DNA of 11,281 bases from Actinobacteria bacterium UBA2541 (GTDB lineage Bacteria > Actinomycetota > Actinomycetes > Nanopelagicales > Nanopelagicaceae): assembly GCA_002340925.1 (NCBI GenBank), contig DDMR01000008.1:1-11281 (forward strand), read 5' to 3'. A program made the translations under genes and the position numbers. Each line of letters begins with the position of its first letter. Positions within the stretch are counted from its first letter, which is position 1. This document shows positions 1 through 6,554 of the stretch, in pieces. A model generated the notes under the pieces. It saw only the letters and a program-made list of their open reading frames with translations, was not told the DNA's origin and searched no databases.

Positions 1-1182
1 AAATTTGAAGGCCCATATTGCATTGGTTGCGAAGAATTCAAATTACCTGGTGATTTAGATGATGGAAAGTGCAAGATCCATGGCAAGCCAGTAGAAATGC
101 TCTCTGAAGATAACTGGTTCTTTAAGCTTTCAGCCTTTGTTCCACAACTACTTGAGCATTACAAAAATAGCCCTGAAGCTTGCGAGCCAGCAAGTGCGCG
201 CAACGAGGTAATTGCATTTCTTGAAAGTGGCGTTCGCGATTTATCAATCTCTAGATCCACATTTGATTGGGGTATTCCGGTTCCTTGGGATACCGATCAA
301 GTTATTTATGTCTGGTTTGATGCGCTTCTAAATTATGCGACAGCCGTTGGACTCGGCGATGATCCAAATTCTGAAGGTGGCAAAAAATTTGCAAAGACTT
401 GGCCGGCAGATGTGCACTTGGTCGGTAAAGATATTCTGCGTTTTCACGCTGTGATCTGGCCAGCGATGTTGATGGCTGCAAATGTTGCGATTCCTAAGAA
501 AGTTTTTGCCCACGGTTGGTTATTGGTCGGTGGCGAGAAGATGAGTAAATCAAAGTTAACCGGAATCGCACCAAGCGATATCACCGATCACTTTGGTGTT
601 GATGCCTTTAGATATTACTTCTTACGTGCAATTCCATTTGGCACTGATGGCTCTTTCTCTTGGGAAGATATGTCAGCCCGATACACCAGCGAACTCGCAA
701 ATGATTTCGGCAATCTGGCATCACGTTTAATTGCAATGATTGAAAAGTACTGCGATGGAACAATTCCTGCCGTTGCAAAAGATGCAGAATTATCAGCGAT
801 GCTAGAAACAACTGTTGCTGCTGCAGATAAGGCGATGGTCGCTCTGGATTTCCAAGGTGGGATCAACGCCATCATGGAATTCTGCAAGCGAGTAAATGGA
901 TATGTAACTATCAAAGAACCTTGGGCTATTGCGAAAGATGAGAGCCGCACTCCAGAACTCAATGAAGTTTTATATAACACTGCTGATGCAATTCGTGCGC
1001 TTGCAGTTTTGTTGCATCCAGTTATGCCAGCCACAACGCAGACGCTCTGGGAATCTATTGGAGCCCAAGCAACACTTGGCAACATTGGCGACCAGAAGAT
1101 TTCTGAAGTTTCAAAATGGGGAGTTTTACCACAGGGCTGCAAAGTTACAAAGGGCGCAGTCTTATTCCCAAGATTGGAATAA
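1..1182 (+). CDS. metG: Methionyl-tRNA synthetase, 3' part (5' end outside window)
   Basis: Cytoplasmic class I aminoacyl-tRNA synthetase that charges tRNA-Met with methionine using ATP. The reading frame is open from base 1, so the visible 393 residues are the C-terminal part of a protein that in this family is usually a little over 500 residues. Near the window start is a zinc-knuckle pattern, CIGC followed by CKIH, in the connective-peptide region. It is followed by HLVGKDILRFH and the catalytic signature loop KMSKS (bases 538-552), which contacts ATP. The remainder is the helical anticodon-binding domain. The protein stops at GAVLFPRLE, so there is no C-terminal EMAPII-type tRNA-binding domain, as in short bacterial MetRS forms. 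The stop TAA lies 3 nt before tatD, which indicates one operon. The ATG at 97 is internal, because homologous sequence continues upstream of it. Confidence 0.97.
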   Translation, partial: KFEGPYCIGCEEFKLPGDLDDGKCKIHGKPVEMLSEDNWFFKLSAFVPQLLEHYKNSPEACEPASARNEVIAFLESGVRDLSISRSTFDWGIPVPWDTDQVIYVWFDALLNYATAVGLGDDPNSEGGKKFAKTWPADVHLVGKDILRFHAVIWPAMLMAANVAIPKKVFAHGWLLVGGEKMSKSKLTGIAPSDITDHFGVDAFRYYFLRAIPFGTDGSFSWEDMSARYTSELANDFGNLASRLIAMIEKYCDGTIPAVAKDAELSAMLETTVAAADKAMVALDFQGGINAIMEFCKRVNGYVTIKEPWAIAKDESRTPELNEVLYNTADAIRALAVLLHPVMPATTQTLWESIGAQATLGNIGDQKISEVSKWGVLPQGCKVTKGAVLFPRLE

Positions 1183-1185
1183 GAA

Positions 1186-2040
1186 GTGGCAGATCGACAC
1201 AATCGCGATCTTGATCGCCAACCTGCGCCACTTCCAGAACCGCTAAATGTTAATTGCGTTGATTCACATGCTCATATTGAGATTATTACTAACGGCGCAC
1301 CTGATGCGCCAGAAGTCGGCAAAGTTTTAGCAGATGCGAAGAGCGTTGGCATTGATCGCATTGTTCAAGTTGGTTATTCAGCTGAACAATCCGAATGGGG
1401 CGTAAAAATGGCCGAACATTGGCCAAACGTTTTAGCAGCAGTTGCTCTGCATCCAAACGAAGCGCCAGTAGTTGAAGATTTAGAGGCTGATCTCTTAAAG
1501 ATTGAGAAACTATCAACTCATCCACGAGTGCGAGCAATCGGTGAGACTGGCTTAGATTTCTTCCGAACCGAACCAGCGCTGCAAGAGCGACAGAAGTATT
1601 CCTTTCGGCGCCATATTGAATTAGCGAAAAAAGTAAATAAAGCTCTGGTAATTCATGATCGAGATGCCCACCGCGCAGTTCTTGATCTGTTGATTGAAGA
1701 GGGCGCTCCCGAAAAAACAATCTTCCACTGCTATTCCGGAGATGCCGAGATGGCGCGAGAATGCATTGAAAATGGCTACATCCTCTCCTTTGCCGGAACC
1801 CTTACCTTTAAAAATGCACCAGCACTTCGCGAAGCGGTGAAATTTGTGCCAATTGATCAGCTTCTAGTTGAAACCGATTCACCATTCTTGGCCCCGATGC
1901 CACATCGAGGTGCGCTTAATACTCCGGCACAAATCCCAACGATTTTACGTTTCATGGCCGAGGAGCGCGGCGAAGATGTGGGTGAATTAGCTAATGCAAT
2001 TTCAAATAATTGTGAACGTCTATTTGGGCCATTTGCTTAA
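1186..2040 (+). CDS. tatD: TatD family metal-dependent hydrolase/DNase
   Basis: Metal-dependent nuclease of the TatD family (amidohydrolase-like TIM barrel), associated with 3'-5' exonuclease and DNA repair or turnover activity; the exact substrate here is inferred from the family. The 284 residues show the expected metal ligands in order: DSHAH (H28, H30), LHPNE (H89), the GETGLDF motif (E120), IHDRD (H157), FHCYSG (H181) and ETDSPFL (D231). The first 24 or so residues precede the barrel and are polar and proline-rich, as in actinobacterial versions. The start is GTG at 1186; no ATG lies between it and the HxH motif. A weak GGAA (1176-1179) sits 6 nt upstream. It follows metG by 3 nt and abuts rsmA with no gap. 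In Mycobacterium tuberculosis and many relatives an rpf gene lies between tatD and ksgA; it is absent here. Confidence 0.94.
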   Translation: MADRHNRDLDRQPAPLPEPLNVNCVDSHAHIEIITNGAPDAPEVGKVLADAKSVGIDRIVQVGYSAEQSEWGVKMAEHWPNVLAAVALHPNEAPVVEDLEADLLKIEKLSTHPRVRAIGETGLDFFRTEPALQERQKYSFRRHIELAKKVNKALVIHDRDAHRAVLDLLIEEGAPEKTIFHCYSGDAEMARECIENGYILSFAGTLTFKNAPALREAVKFVPIDQLLVETDSPFLAPMPHRGALNTPAQIPTILRFMAEERGEDVGELANAISNNCERLFGPFA

Positions 2041-2880
2041 ATGAGTAACTTACTTGGCGCAGTTGAAATTCGTGAGATTGCCGAACGCATTGGGGTTCGG
2101 CCAACAAAAAAACTTGGTCAAAACTTTGTGGTCGATGCAAATACCTGTCGCAAGATAGTTAAGAGCGCTGATGTCAGACCAACGGATGTAGCGCTAGAAA
2201 TTGGACCAGGTTTAGGTTCGCTCACACTTGCAATGATGGAATCTGCACGAGAAGTAGTTGCAATTGAAATCGATGATCGCCTCGCTGCCGAACTTCCAGA
2301 AACCGCAAAGCGCCATGGTTTTGACACCATCGATTTAACAATTATCAATGAAGATGCAATGAACATCTCAACTCTTCCAATCGAGCCAACCGTTCTGGTT
2401 GCAAATCTTCCATACAATGTTTCAGTTCCAGTACTTCTCCGCTTCCTTGAACTATTTCCGACCCTTAGATCTGGTGTTGTAATGGTCCAGAGCGAAGTGG
2501 CTGATCGCTTGGTTGCTAAACCAAATAGCAAAACTTATGGAAGTCCCTCAGTGAAGGCGACTTGGTGGGCAGATTTAACATCTGCAGGAACTGTAAGTCG
2601 TTCAATTTTCTGGCCAGTACCAAATGTTGATTCTTCGCTGGTCCGATTCGTCCGCCATCAAAGTGCGGGAGATGAAGCACTGCGTAAGGTGGTCTTTAAG
2701 ATTATTGATGCCGCATTTGCCCAACGTCGAAAGATGATGCGGGCTGCACTTAGCGATATGTGCGGAGGCAGCGCCGCTGCAAGTTCGATTATTGAAGCAA
2801 GTGGCATTGACCCGACAATTCGCGGTGAGGCCCTAGAACTAGCGGATTTTATAAAGATTGCGATTACGCTTTCTAAATGA
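2041..2880 (+). CDS. rsmA: 16S rRNA (adenine1518-N6/adenine1519-N6)-dimethyltransferase
   Basis: KsgA/RsmA transfers four methyl groups from S-adenosylmethionine to two adjacent adenines in the 3' hairpin of 16S rRNA, a late quality-control step in 30S assembly. The 279 residues carry KKLGQNF near position 23-29, the SAM-binding motif I EIGPGLGSLT (53-62), the acidic motif EIDDRL (76-81) and the catalytic NLPY motif (122-125), followed by a WPVPNVDS segment and a basic C-terminal domain with AQRRKMMRAAL. The length is normal for the family. The ATG begins directly after the tatD TAA (TAAATG) and I see no good Shine-Dalgarno sequence, so translation is probably coupled to tatD. The last codons overlap the ispE start in ATGA. 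I am confident of the identity. Confidence 0.97.
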   Translation: MSNLLGAVEIREIAERIGVRPTKKLGQNFVVDANTCRKIVKSADVRPTDVALEIGPGLGSLTLAMMESAREVVAIEIDDRLAAELPETAKRHGFDTIDLTIINEDAMNISTLPIEPTVLVANLPYNVSVPVLLRFLELFPTLRSGVVMVQSEVADRLVAKPNSKTYGSPSVKATWWADLTSAGTVSRSIFWPVPNVDSSLVRFVRHQSAGDEALRKVVFKIIDAAFAQRRKMMRAALSDMCGGSAAASSIIEASGIDPTIRGEALELADFIKIAITLSK

Positions 2881-3797
2881 TTACCCGTGGCGTTGTTGTC
2901 CGAGTTCCGGCCAAGATAAATTTGCAGCTAGCTGTTGGCCCGCTAGGCGCAGATGGTTTTCATGAAGTCACAACTGTCTTTCAAGCAATCTCAGTCTTTG
3001 ATGATGTAGCAGTCAAACATGGACCAGAGAGCTCTGGAATTGCATTAACACTTTCTGGAGCGACTTCAAGTGGAGTTCCGGTAGATGATGAGAATTTAGC
3101 AATGCGCGCTGCAATATTAATGGCAGAAAAATATGACCTCCCAACCGACCTGGCTATTCATTTAAAGAAAGAGATTCCAGTTGCAGGTGGAATGGCTGGC
3201 GGCAGCGCTGATGCTGCAGGAGTCATAGTCGCGATGGATGCGCTCTTTGATATTGGATTATCGAGAGATGAAATGGAGACAGTCGCGGCGCAACTTGGAA
3301 GTGATGTTCCTTTTGGAATTTCCGGTGGGATTGCAATTGGTCGCGGTCGCGGGGATCAACTGACCCCGGCGCTAAGTCGCGGAAATTATCACTGGGTATT
3401 AGCGCTTTCAGGTCAAGGACTTTCAACACCAGCTGTTTATCAAGAGTGTGATCGATTGCGTGAAGGTTTAGATATTGCAAGTCCTCAAGTTAGTGATTCG
3501 ATGATGCAGGCACTTCGTGCAGGTGATCCAGTTGCGTTAGGCGCAGCGCTTTCAAATGATTTACAAGCAGCAGCATGTTCATTGCGCCCAGCGCTTCGTC
3601 TAGTTTTGGATGTTGGTCGTGATTACGGAGCATTGGGAAGCATCGTTTCTGGTTCTGGTCCGACAGTTGCATTTTTGGTTGAGGATGAAGAGAAATCAAT
3701 GGATTTAACAGTTGCGCTTAGTTCGAGTGGAGTTGTGGCTGGAGTGGTGCGGGCGAGTGGGCCGGTGCATGGGGCGCGGGTTATAGAAACGGTTTAG
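2877..3797 (+). CDS. ispE: 4-diphosphocytidyl-2-C-methyl-D-erythritol kinase
   Basis: GHMP-superfamily kinase of the MEP (non-mevalonate) isoprenoid pathway; it phosphorylates the 2-hydroxyl of CDP-methylerythritol with ATP. The 306 residues begin with RVPAKINLQL (K13 corresponds to the catalytic lysine) and DGFHEV, then the glycine-rich ATP loop PVAGGMAGGSADAAG (101-115) and GSDVPF with the catalytic aspartate (D143). A C-terminal SGSGPTVAFLV motif completes the GHMP fold. The ATG overlaps the rsmA stop by 4 nt (ATGA) without an obvious ribosome-binding site, so coupling is likely. The last 20 or so codons are odd: ten valine, arginine, alanine, glycine and proline codons between 3744 and 3779 all end in G, unlike the rest of the gene (see the G-rich tract). 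Confidence 0.96.
   Translation: MITRGVVVRVPAKINLQLAVGPLGADGFHEVTTVFQAISVFDDVAVKHGPESSGIALTLSGATSSGVPVDDENLAMRAAILMAEKYDLPTDLAIHLKKEIPVAGGMAGGSADAAGVIVAMDALFDIGLSRDEMETVAAQLGSDVPFGISGGIAIGRGRGDQLTPALSRGNYHWVLALSGQGLSTPAVYQECDRLREGLDIASPQVSDSMMQALRAGDPVALGAALSNDLQAAACSLRPALRLVLDVGRDYGALGSIVSGSGPTVAFLVEDEEKSMDLTVALSSSGVVAGVVRASGPVHGARVIETV
3751..3780 (+). other. G-rich tract, possible G-quadruplex, in the ispE 3' end
   Basis: Four runs of at least three G (3751-3753, 3759-3761, 3771-3774, 3778-3780) are separated by spacers of 5, 9 and 3 nt on the coding strand. It stands out in a window that is otherwise AT-leaning. The pattern nearly fits a G-quadruplex; one loop of 9 nt exceeds the usual limit of 7. 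Structure formation is inference only. Confidence 0.35.
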
Positions 3798-3812
3798 TTA
3801 GCTAGAAACCGT
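3789..3812 (+). repeat. Inverted repeat spanning the ispE stop codon
   Basis: The arms ACGGTTT (3789-3795) and AAACCGT (3806-3812) are perfect complements around a 10-nt loop that includes the end of the ispE stop codon. A 7-bp hairpin with three GC pairs could form. No T-run follows (ATAAAACGC), so it is not a standard intrinsic terminator. It could act as a weak stop or 3'-end stabiliser for the metG-ispE transcript, or be incidental. Confidence 0.35.
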
Positions 3813-3822
3813 ATAAAACGCT

Positions 3823-3852
3823 TTGAAGTTTGGTGGTATCGATAGTTATAGG
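3823..3852 (+). promoter_or_regulatory. Candidate promoter for tRNA-Gln
   Basis: TTGAAG (3823-3828) and TATAGG (3847-3852), 18 nt apart, each match four of six positions of the -35 and -10 consensus. Transcription would start near 3859, leaving about 7 nt before the mature tRNA. An alternative -10, TATAAA (3812-3817), lacks a good -35. Prediction is from pattern only. Confidence 0.35.
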
Positions 3853-3865
3853 GAAGAATTCAGGT

Positions 3866-3940
3866 TCCGCCATTGTGTAGTGGCTAGCACATGGGCCTTT
3901 GAAGCCCAGGGTCCAGGATCGATACCTGGTGGCGGAGCCA
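3866..3940 (+). tRNA. tRNA-Gln (anticodon TTG)
   Basis: A full cloverleaf can be drawn. The acceptor stem TCCGCCA (3866-3872) pairs perfectly with TGGCGGA (3930-3936). The D stem is GTG/CAC (3875-3877/3888-3890) with G18-G19 in the loop. The anticodon stem TGGGC/GCCCA encloses the loop CTTTGAA with anticodon TTG at 3899-3901, which reads CAA (and CAG by wobble). The T stem is CCAGG/CCTGG (3913-3917/3925-3929). Discriminator G3937 is followed by an encoded CCA (3938-3940). The T loop is ATCGATA, with A where T54 is almost always found. No terminator-like element separates the tRNA from glmU 39 nt downstream, so read-through into glmU is possible. Confidence 0.96.
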
Positions 3941-3965
3941 CCTTAATCCTTAAAGTGAGGGAAGC

Positions 3966-3973
3966 GGAAGGAG
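3966..3973 (+). promoter_or_regulatory. Ribosome-binding site deciding the glmU start
   Basis: GGAAGGAG is a strong Shine-Dalgarno sequence. It directly touches the TTG at 3974 (spacing 0), which rules that codon out in practice, but lies 6 nt before the in-frame TTG at 3980, an ideal distance. Confidence 0.75.
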
Positions 3974-3979
3974 TTGGAC

Positions 3980-5440
3980 TTGAACAAGTCAGTCGACTCT
4001 TCTGCCAAATTAGATGTAGCAATAGTTTTAGCAGCTGGCGAGGGAACTCGCATGAAATCTCAAACTCCAAAGGTCCTACATTTTATTGCTGGCAGAACAA
4101 TTATCGATCATGTCTTATCTCAAGTAAGTAAATTAAATCCGGCGCAGTTGCGGGTTGTAGTTGGTGCGGGCCGTGAAGCGGTAGAACCACACATTAAGCA
4201 GATTGCCCCAAATTCAATTTCGGTATTTCAAGCAGAGCGAAACGGCACCGGCCACGCAGTTCAATTGGCGCTCGCAGATTTGAAAGCAAGTGGCACTGTT
4301 TTGATTTGTGCTGGCGATACCCCACTTCTTCGCAGCGAAACTCTTGCTGAATTTATTGCGGCACACAATGAAGCAAAGAACGTAGTTTCAGTTCTGACCG
4401 CAGAGTTCCCAGACCCAACTGGATATGGTCGAATCTTGCGGAATGAAGCTGGCGAAATAGTTGCAATTGTCGAAGAGCGCGATGCTTCGGAAGAAATAAT
4501 ATTGATTGATGAGATAAATACTGGGGTTTACCTATTTGATATCGATGCACTTCGCGCAAGTGTTGCGAAGTTAAAGAGCAATAATTCGCAGGGCGAGCTC
4601 TACTTAACTGATGTGATTGCAGATATCAAAGCAGCCGGCGGCAAAGCTGCTGCAATTCTTTCAAATGATTACAGCGAAACTCTGGGTATCAATGATCGTT
4701 CACAACTCGCAGATTGCGCCGCGATTATGCGCGATCGAATCAATTACCAACATATGTTAAATGGCGTAGAGATTGTTGATCCAACAACAACCTGGATAGA
4801 TTCAAATGTAACTATCGAAGCCGATGCAACTATTTTTCCGGAGAGCTGGCTTGCAGGGACCACAACAGTTGGTGCTAAAACAATCATCGGACCGCGCACA
4901 ACTTTAATGAATGTAAAAGTTGCAGCTGGCGCATCAGTCATTGAATCTAATTGTGTTGATTGCGAAATTGGAGCCGGTGCCAAGGTCGGTCCATATTCAT
5001 ATTTACGCGCTGATACATCGCTTGCGGCTGGGGCCAAGGTTGGTGCATATGTCGAGATTAAGAATTCAAGTATTGGCGAAGGCACAAAAGTGCCACACCT
5101 TTCCTATGTCGGAGATGCAGAAATTGGCTCGGGCACAAATATTGGCGCAGCCACGGTCTTCGTAAATTATGACGGCGTAGAAAAACACAAGACAAAAATT
5201 GGCAATGAAGTTCGAATCGGAAGCGACACCATGTTAGTTGCACCGGTTTGCATTGGAGATGGCGCATACACTGCGGCTGGGTCGGTGATCACTAATGATG
5301 TTCCTGCCGGAGCCATGGGTGTTGCAAGATCTAAACAACGTAATATTCTGGGCTGGGTGCTTCGCAAGAGAACCGGAACAAAATCCGCGCAGGTAGCAAA
5401 AGCTGCAGGTGCTACTGAAACCTCGGAACAAGGGAGCTAA
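3980..5440 (+). CDS. glmU: Bifunctional GlcNAc-1-P uridyltransferase / GlcN-1-P acetyltransferase
   Basis: Makes UDP-N-acetylglucosamine for peptidoglycan: the C-terminal domain acetylates glucosamine-1-phosphate with acetyl-CoA, the N-terminal domain then transfers UMP from UTP. The uridyltransferase domain (about 1-240 of 486) has the nucleotide loop LAAGEGTRMKS (17-27), QAERNGTGHA (84-93) and the metal-binding aspartate in CAGDTPLL (D113). From about residue 265 a left-handed beta-helix of hexapeptide repeats follows, with acetyltransferase residues R343 (YLRAD), K361 (VEIKNS), H373 (VPHLSYVGD) and the NYDG motif at 396-399. The tail after about 465 is rich in alanine, lysine and threonine and looks disordered. 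I place the start at TTG 3980 because of its ribosome-binding site; TTG 3974 would add two residues. The stop lies 3 nt before prs, so the two genes are co-transcribed. Confidence 0.96.
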   Translation: MNKSVDSSAKLDVAIVLAAGEGTRMKSQTPKVLHFIAGRTIIDHVLSQVSKLNPAQLRVVVGAGREAVEPHIKQIAPNSISVFQAERNGTGHAVQLALADLKASGTVLICAGDTPLLRSETLAEFIAAHNEAKNVVSVLTAEFPDPTGYGRILRNEAGEIVAIVEERDASEEIILIDEINTGVYLFDIDALRASVAKLKSNNSQGELYLTDVIADIKAAGGKAAAILSNDYSETLGINDRSQLADCAAIMRDRINYQHMLNGVEIVDPTTTWIDSNVTIEADATIFPESWLAGTTTVGAKTIIGPRTTLMNVKVAAGASVIESNCVDCEIGAGAKVGPYSYLRADTSLAAGAKVGAYVEIKNSSIGEGTKVPHLSYVGDAEIGSGTNIGAATVFVNYDGVEKHKTKIGNEVRIGSDTMLVAPVCIGDGAYTAAGSVITNDVPAGAMGVARSKQRNILGWVLRKRTGTKSAQVAKAAGATETSEQGS

Positions 5441-5443
5441 GAC

Positions 5444-6424
5444 ATGAGCGAACTTCGCCTCACTTCGGAGAAACGACTAAGAATTTTTACTGGTCGTGGA
5501 TATCCAGAGTTAGCTGAAGGTGTCGCCGCTGAACTTGGTATACCAATCACACCAACATCTGCATATGATTTTGCAAACGGTGAAATATTTGTTCGCTTCG
5601 AAGAGAGCGTTCGTGGAAGCGATGCCTTCGTAATTCAATCGCACTGTGCCCCGGTAAATAAGCAGATCATGGAACAACTAATTATGGTCGATGCGCTTAA
5701 GCGCGCATCTGCAAAACGAATCACTGTTGTTGCGCCGTTCTATGGTTATGCCCGTCAGGATAAGAAGCACCGTGGTCGCGAGCCAATCTCGGCAAGACTG
5801 ATGGCAGATTTATTTAAGACTGCTGGTGCAGATCGTTTAATGGTTGTAGATCTTCACACCTCACAAATTCAAGGATTCTTTGATGGTCCAGTAGATCACC
5901 TCTTTGCACTTCCACTGCTAACAAATTATGTTGGAAGCAAAGTCGATCGCAGTAAGTTAACAATCGTTTCACCTGACTCTGGTCGAGTTCGCGTCGCCGA
6001 GCGCTGGTCAGATCTTCTCGGTGGTTGCCCAATCGCTTTTATTCACAAGATGCGCGATCCCCGGATTCCAAATGAATCTTCTACCGGCAAAGTTGTTGGT
6101 GATGTTAAAGGTCAGACCTGCGTAGTTATCGATGACATGATCGATACCGCCGGGACAATTACTAAGGCGGTTGATGCTCTTTATGCCGAGGGCGCCAAGG
6201 ATGTAATCATCGCTGCAACGCATGCAGTATTTTCCGGACCAGCAGTCGAACGTCTCAAGGCATCAAACGTCAGCGAAGTTGTCGTAACCGACACCCTGCC
6301 GATCCCAGAAGATTCTCGCTTCGATGGCTTAACAATCTTGCCAATCGCGCCACTTCTTGCCCGCGCAATTCGCGAGGTCTTCGAAGATGGTTCAGTTACC
6401 AGCCTCTTCGATGGCCACTCCTAA
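5444..6424 (+). CDS. prs: Ribose-phosphate pyrophosphokinase (PRPP synthetase)
   Basis: Transfers pyrophosphate from ATP to ribose-5-phosphate to give PRPP, the precursor of purines, pyrimidines, histidine, tryptophan and NAD. The 326 residues are typical of class I enzymes. Visible motifs: FANGEIFVRFEESVRG (43-58), the ATP-site segment FYGYARQDKKHRGREPISA (99-117), DLHTSQIQGFF with the metal-linked histidine H138, SPDSGRVRVAE (176-186) and the PRPP loop VVIDDMIDTAGT (227-238). A good Shine-Dalgarno AGGGAG (5431-5436) ends 7 nt before the ATG and overlaps the end of glmU. The glmU-prs pair links cell-wall and nucleotide precursor synthesis in one transcript. No GC-rich terminator hairpin follows the stop; only an A/T-only stem could form there. 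Confidence 0.97.
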   Translation: MSELRLTSEKRLRIFTGRGYPELAEGVAAELGIPITPTSAYDFANGEIFVRFEESVRGSDAFVIQSHCAPVNKQIMEQLIMVDALKRASAKRITVVAPFYGYARQDKKHRGREPISARLMADLFKTAGADRLMVVDLHTSQIQGFFDGPVDHLFALPLLTNYVGSKVDRSKLTIVSPDSGRVRVAERWSDLLGGCPIAFIHKMRDPRIPNESSTGKVVGDVKGQTCVVIDDMIDTAGTITKAVDALYAEGAKDVIIAATHAVFSGPAVERLKASNVSEVVVTDTLPIPEDSRFDGLTILPIAPLLARAIREVFEDGSVTSLFDGHS

Positions 6425-6554
6425 AAATTTCGCTTTTTGAGAGAGATTAGATAACCTAGCCACTCGTTCCGGCGAGGGATTAAAAATCCGTAATCGACGG
6501 CTTGGCTCTCCTCGGACGTTGCTACATTAACGATTTGGATAGAGAGAGAAGCAA
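6425..6554 (+). promoter_or_regulatory. rplY leader with candidate RNA hairpins
   Basis: This is the 130-nt space between prs and rplY, the longest gene-free stretch in the window. It contains small hairpins: CTCG/CGAG around a 6-nt loop (6463-6476), GGATT/AATCC around AAA (6477-6489) and CCG/CGG (6488-6500). The 8-mer GAGAGAGA occurs twice, at 6439-6446 and at 6542-6549, where the second copy is the rplY Shine-Dalgarno region. CTCTC at 6506-6510 can pair with either copy. Ribosomal protein genes often have regulatory leaders, but I recognise no named family here. Confidence 0.35.
6520..6528 (+). promoter_or_regulatory. Candidate extended -10 promoter element for rplY
   Basis: TGC followed by TACATT (6523-6528) fits the extended -10 pattern TGN-TANNNT. 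A partial -35, TTGGCT (6502-6507), is only 15 nt upstream, which is short. Transcription would begin near 6535, giving a leader of about 20 nt that keeps the Shine-Dalgarno region but omits the upstream hairpins. This is a competing explanation to read-through from prs. Confidence 0.3.

Noticed and set aside
615..1202. 195-codon minus-strand open frame opposite metG
   Set aside because: It lies wholly antisense to a well-conserved gene, has a composition expected of a mirrored frame and matches no family I recognise.
2118..2531. 137-codon minus-strand open frame opposite rsmA
   Set aside because: Shadow of rsmA with low-complexity serine/threonine/arginine content and no start signals.
3974..3976. 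TTG as the glmU start
   Set aside because: The Shine-Dalgarno sequence abuts it with no spacer; the in-frame TTG at 3980 has proper spacing.
3823..4131. 102-codon plus-strand open frame starting before tRNA-Gln
   Set aside because: It runs straight through the tRNA and into glmU in another frame; a chance frame.
6424..6438. A-run/T-run pair after prs as a terminator
   Set aside because: The stem would be A-T only with no GC core, too weak for an intrinsic terminator.
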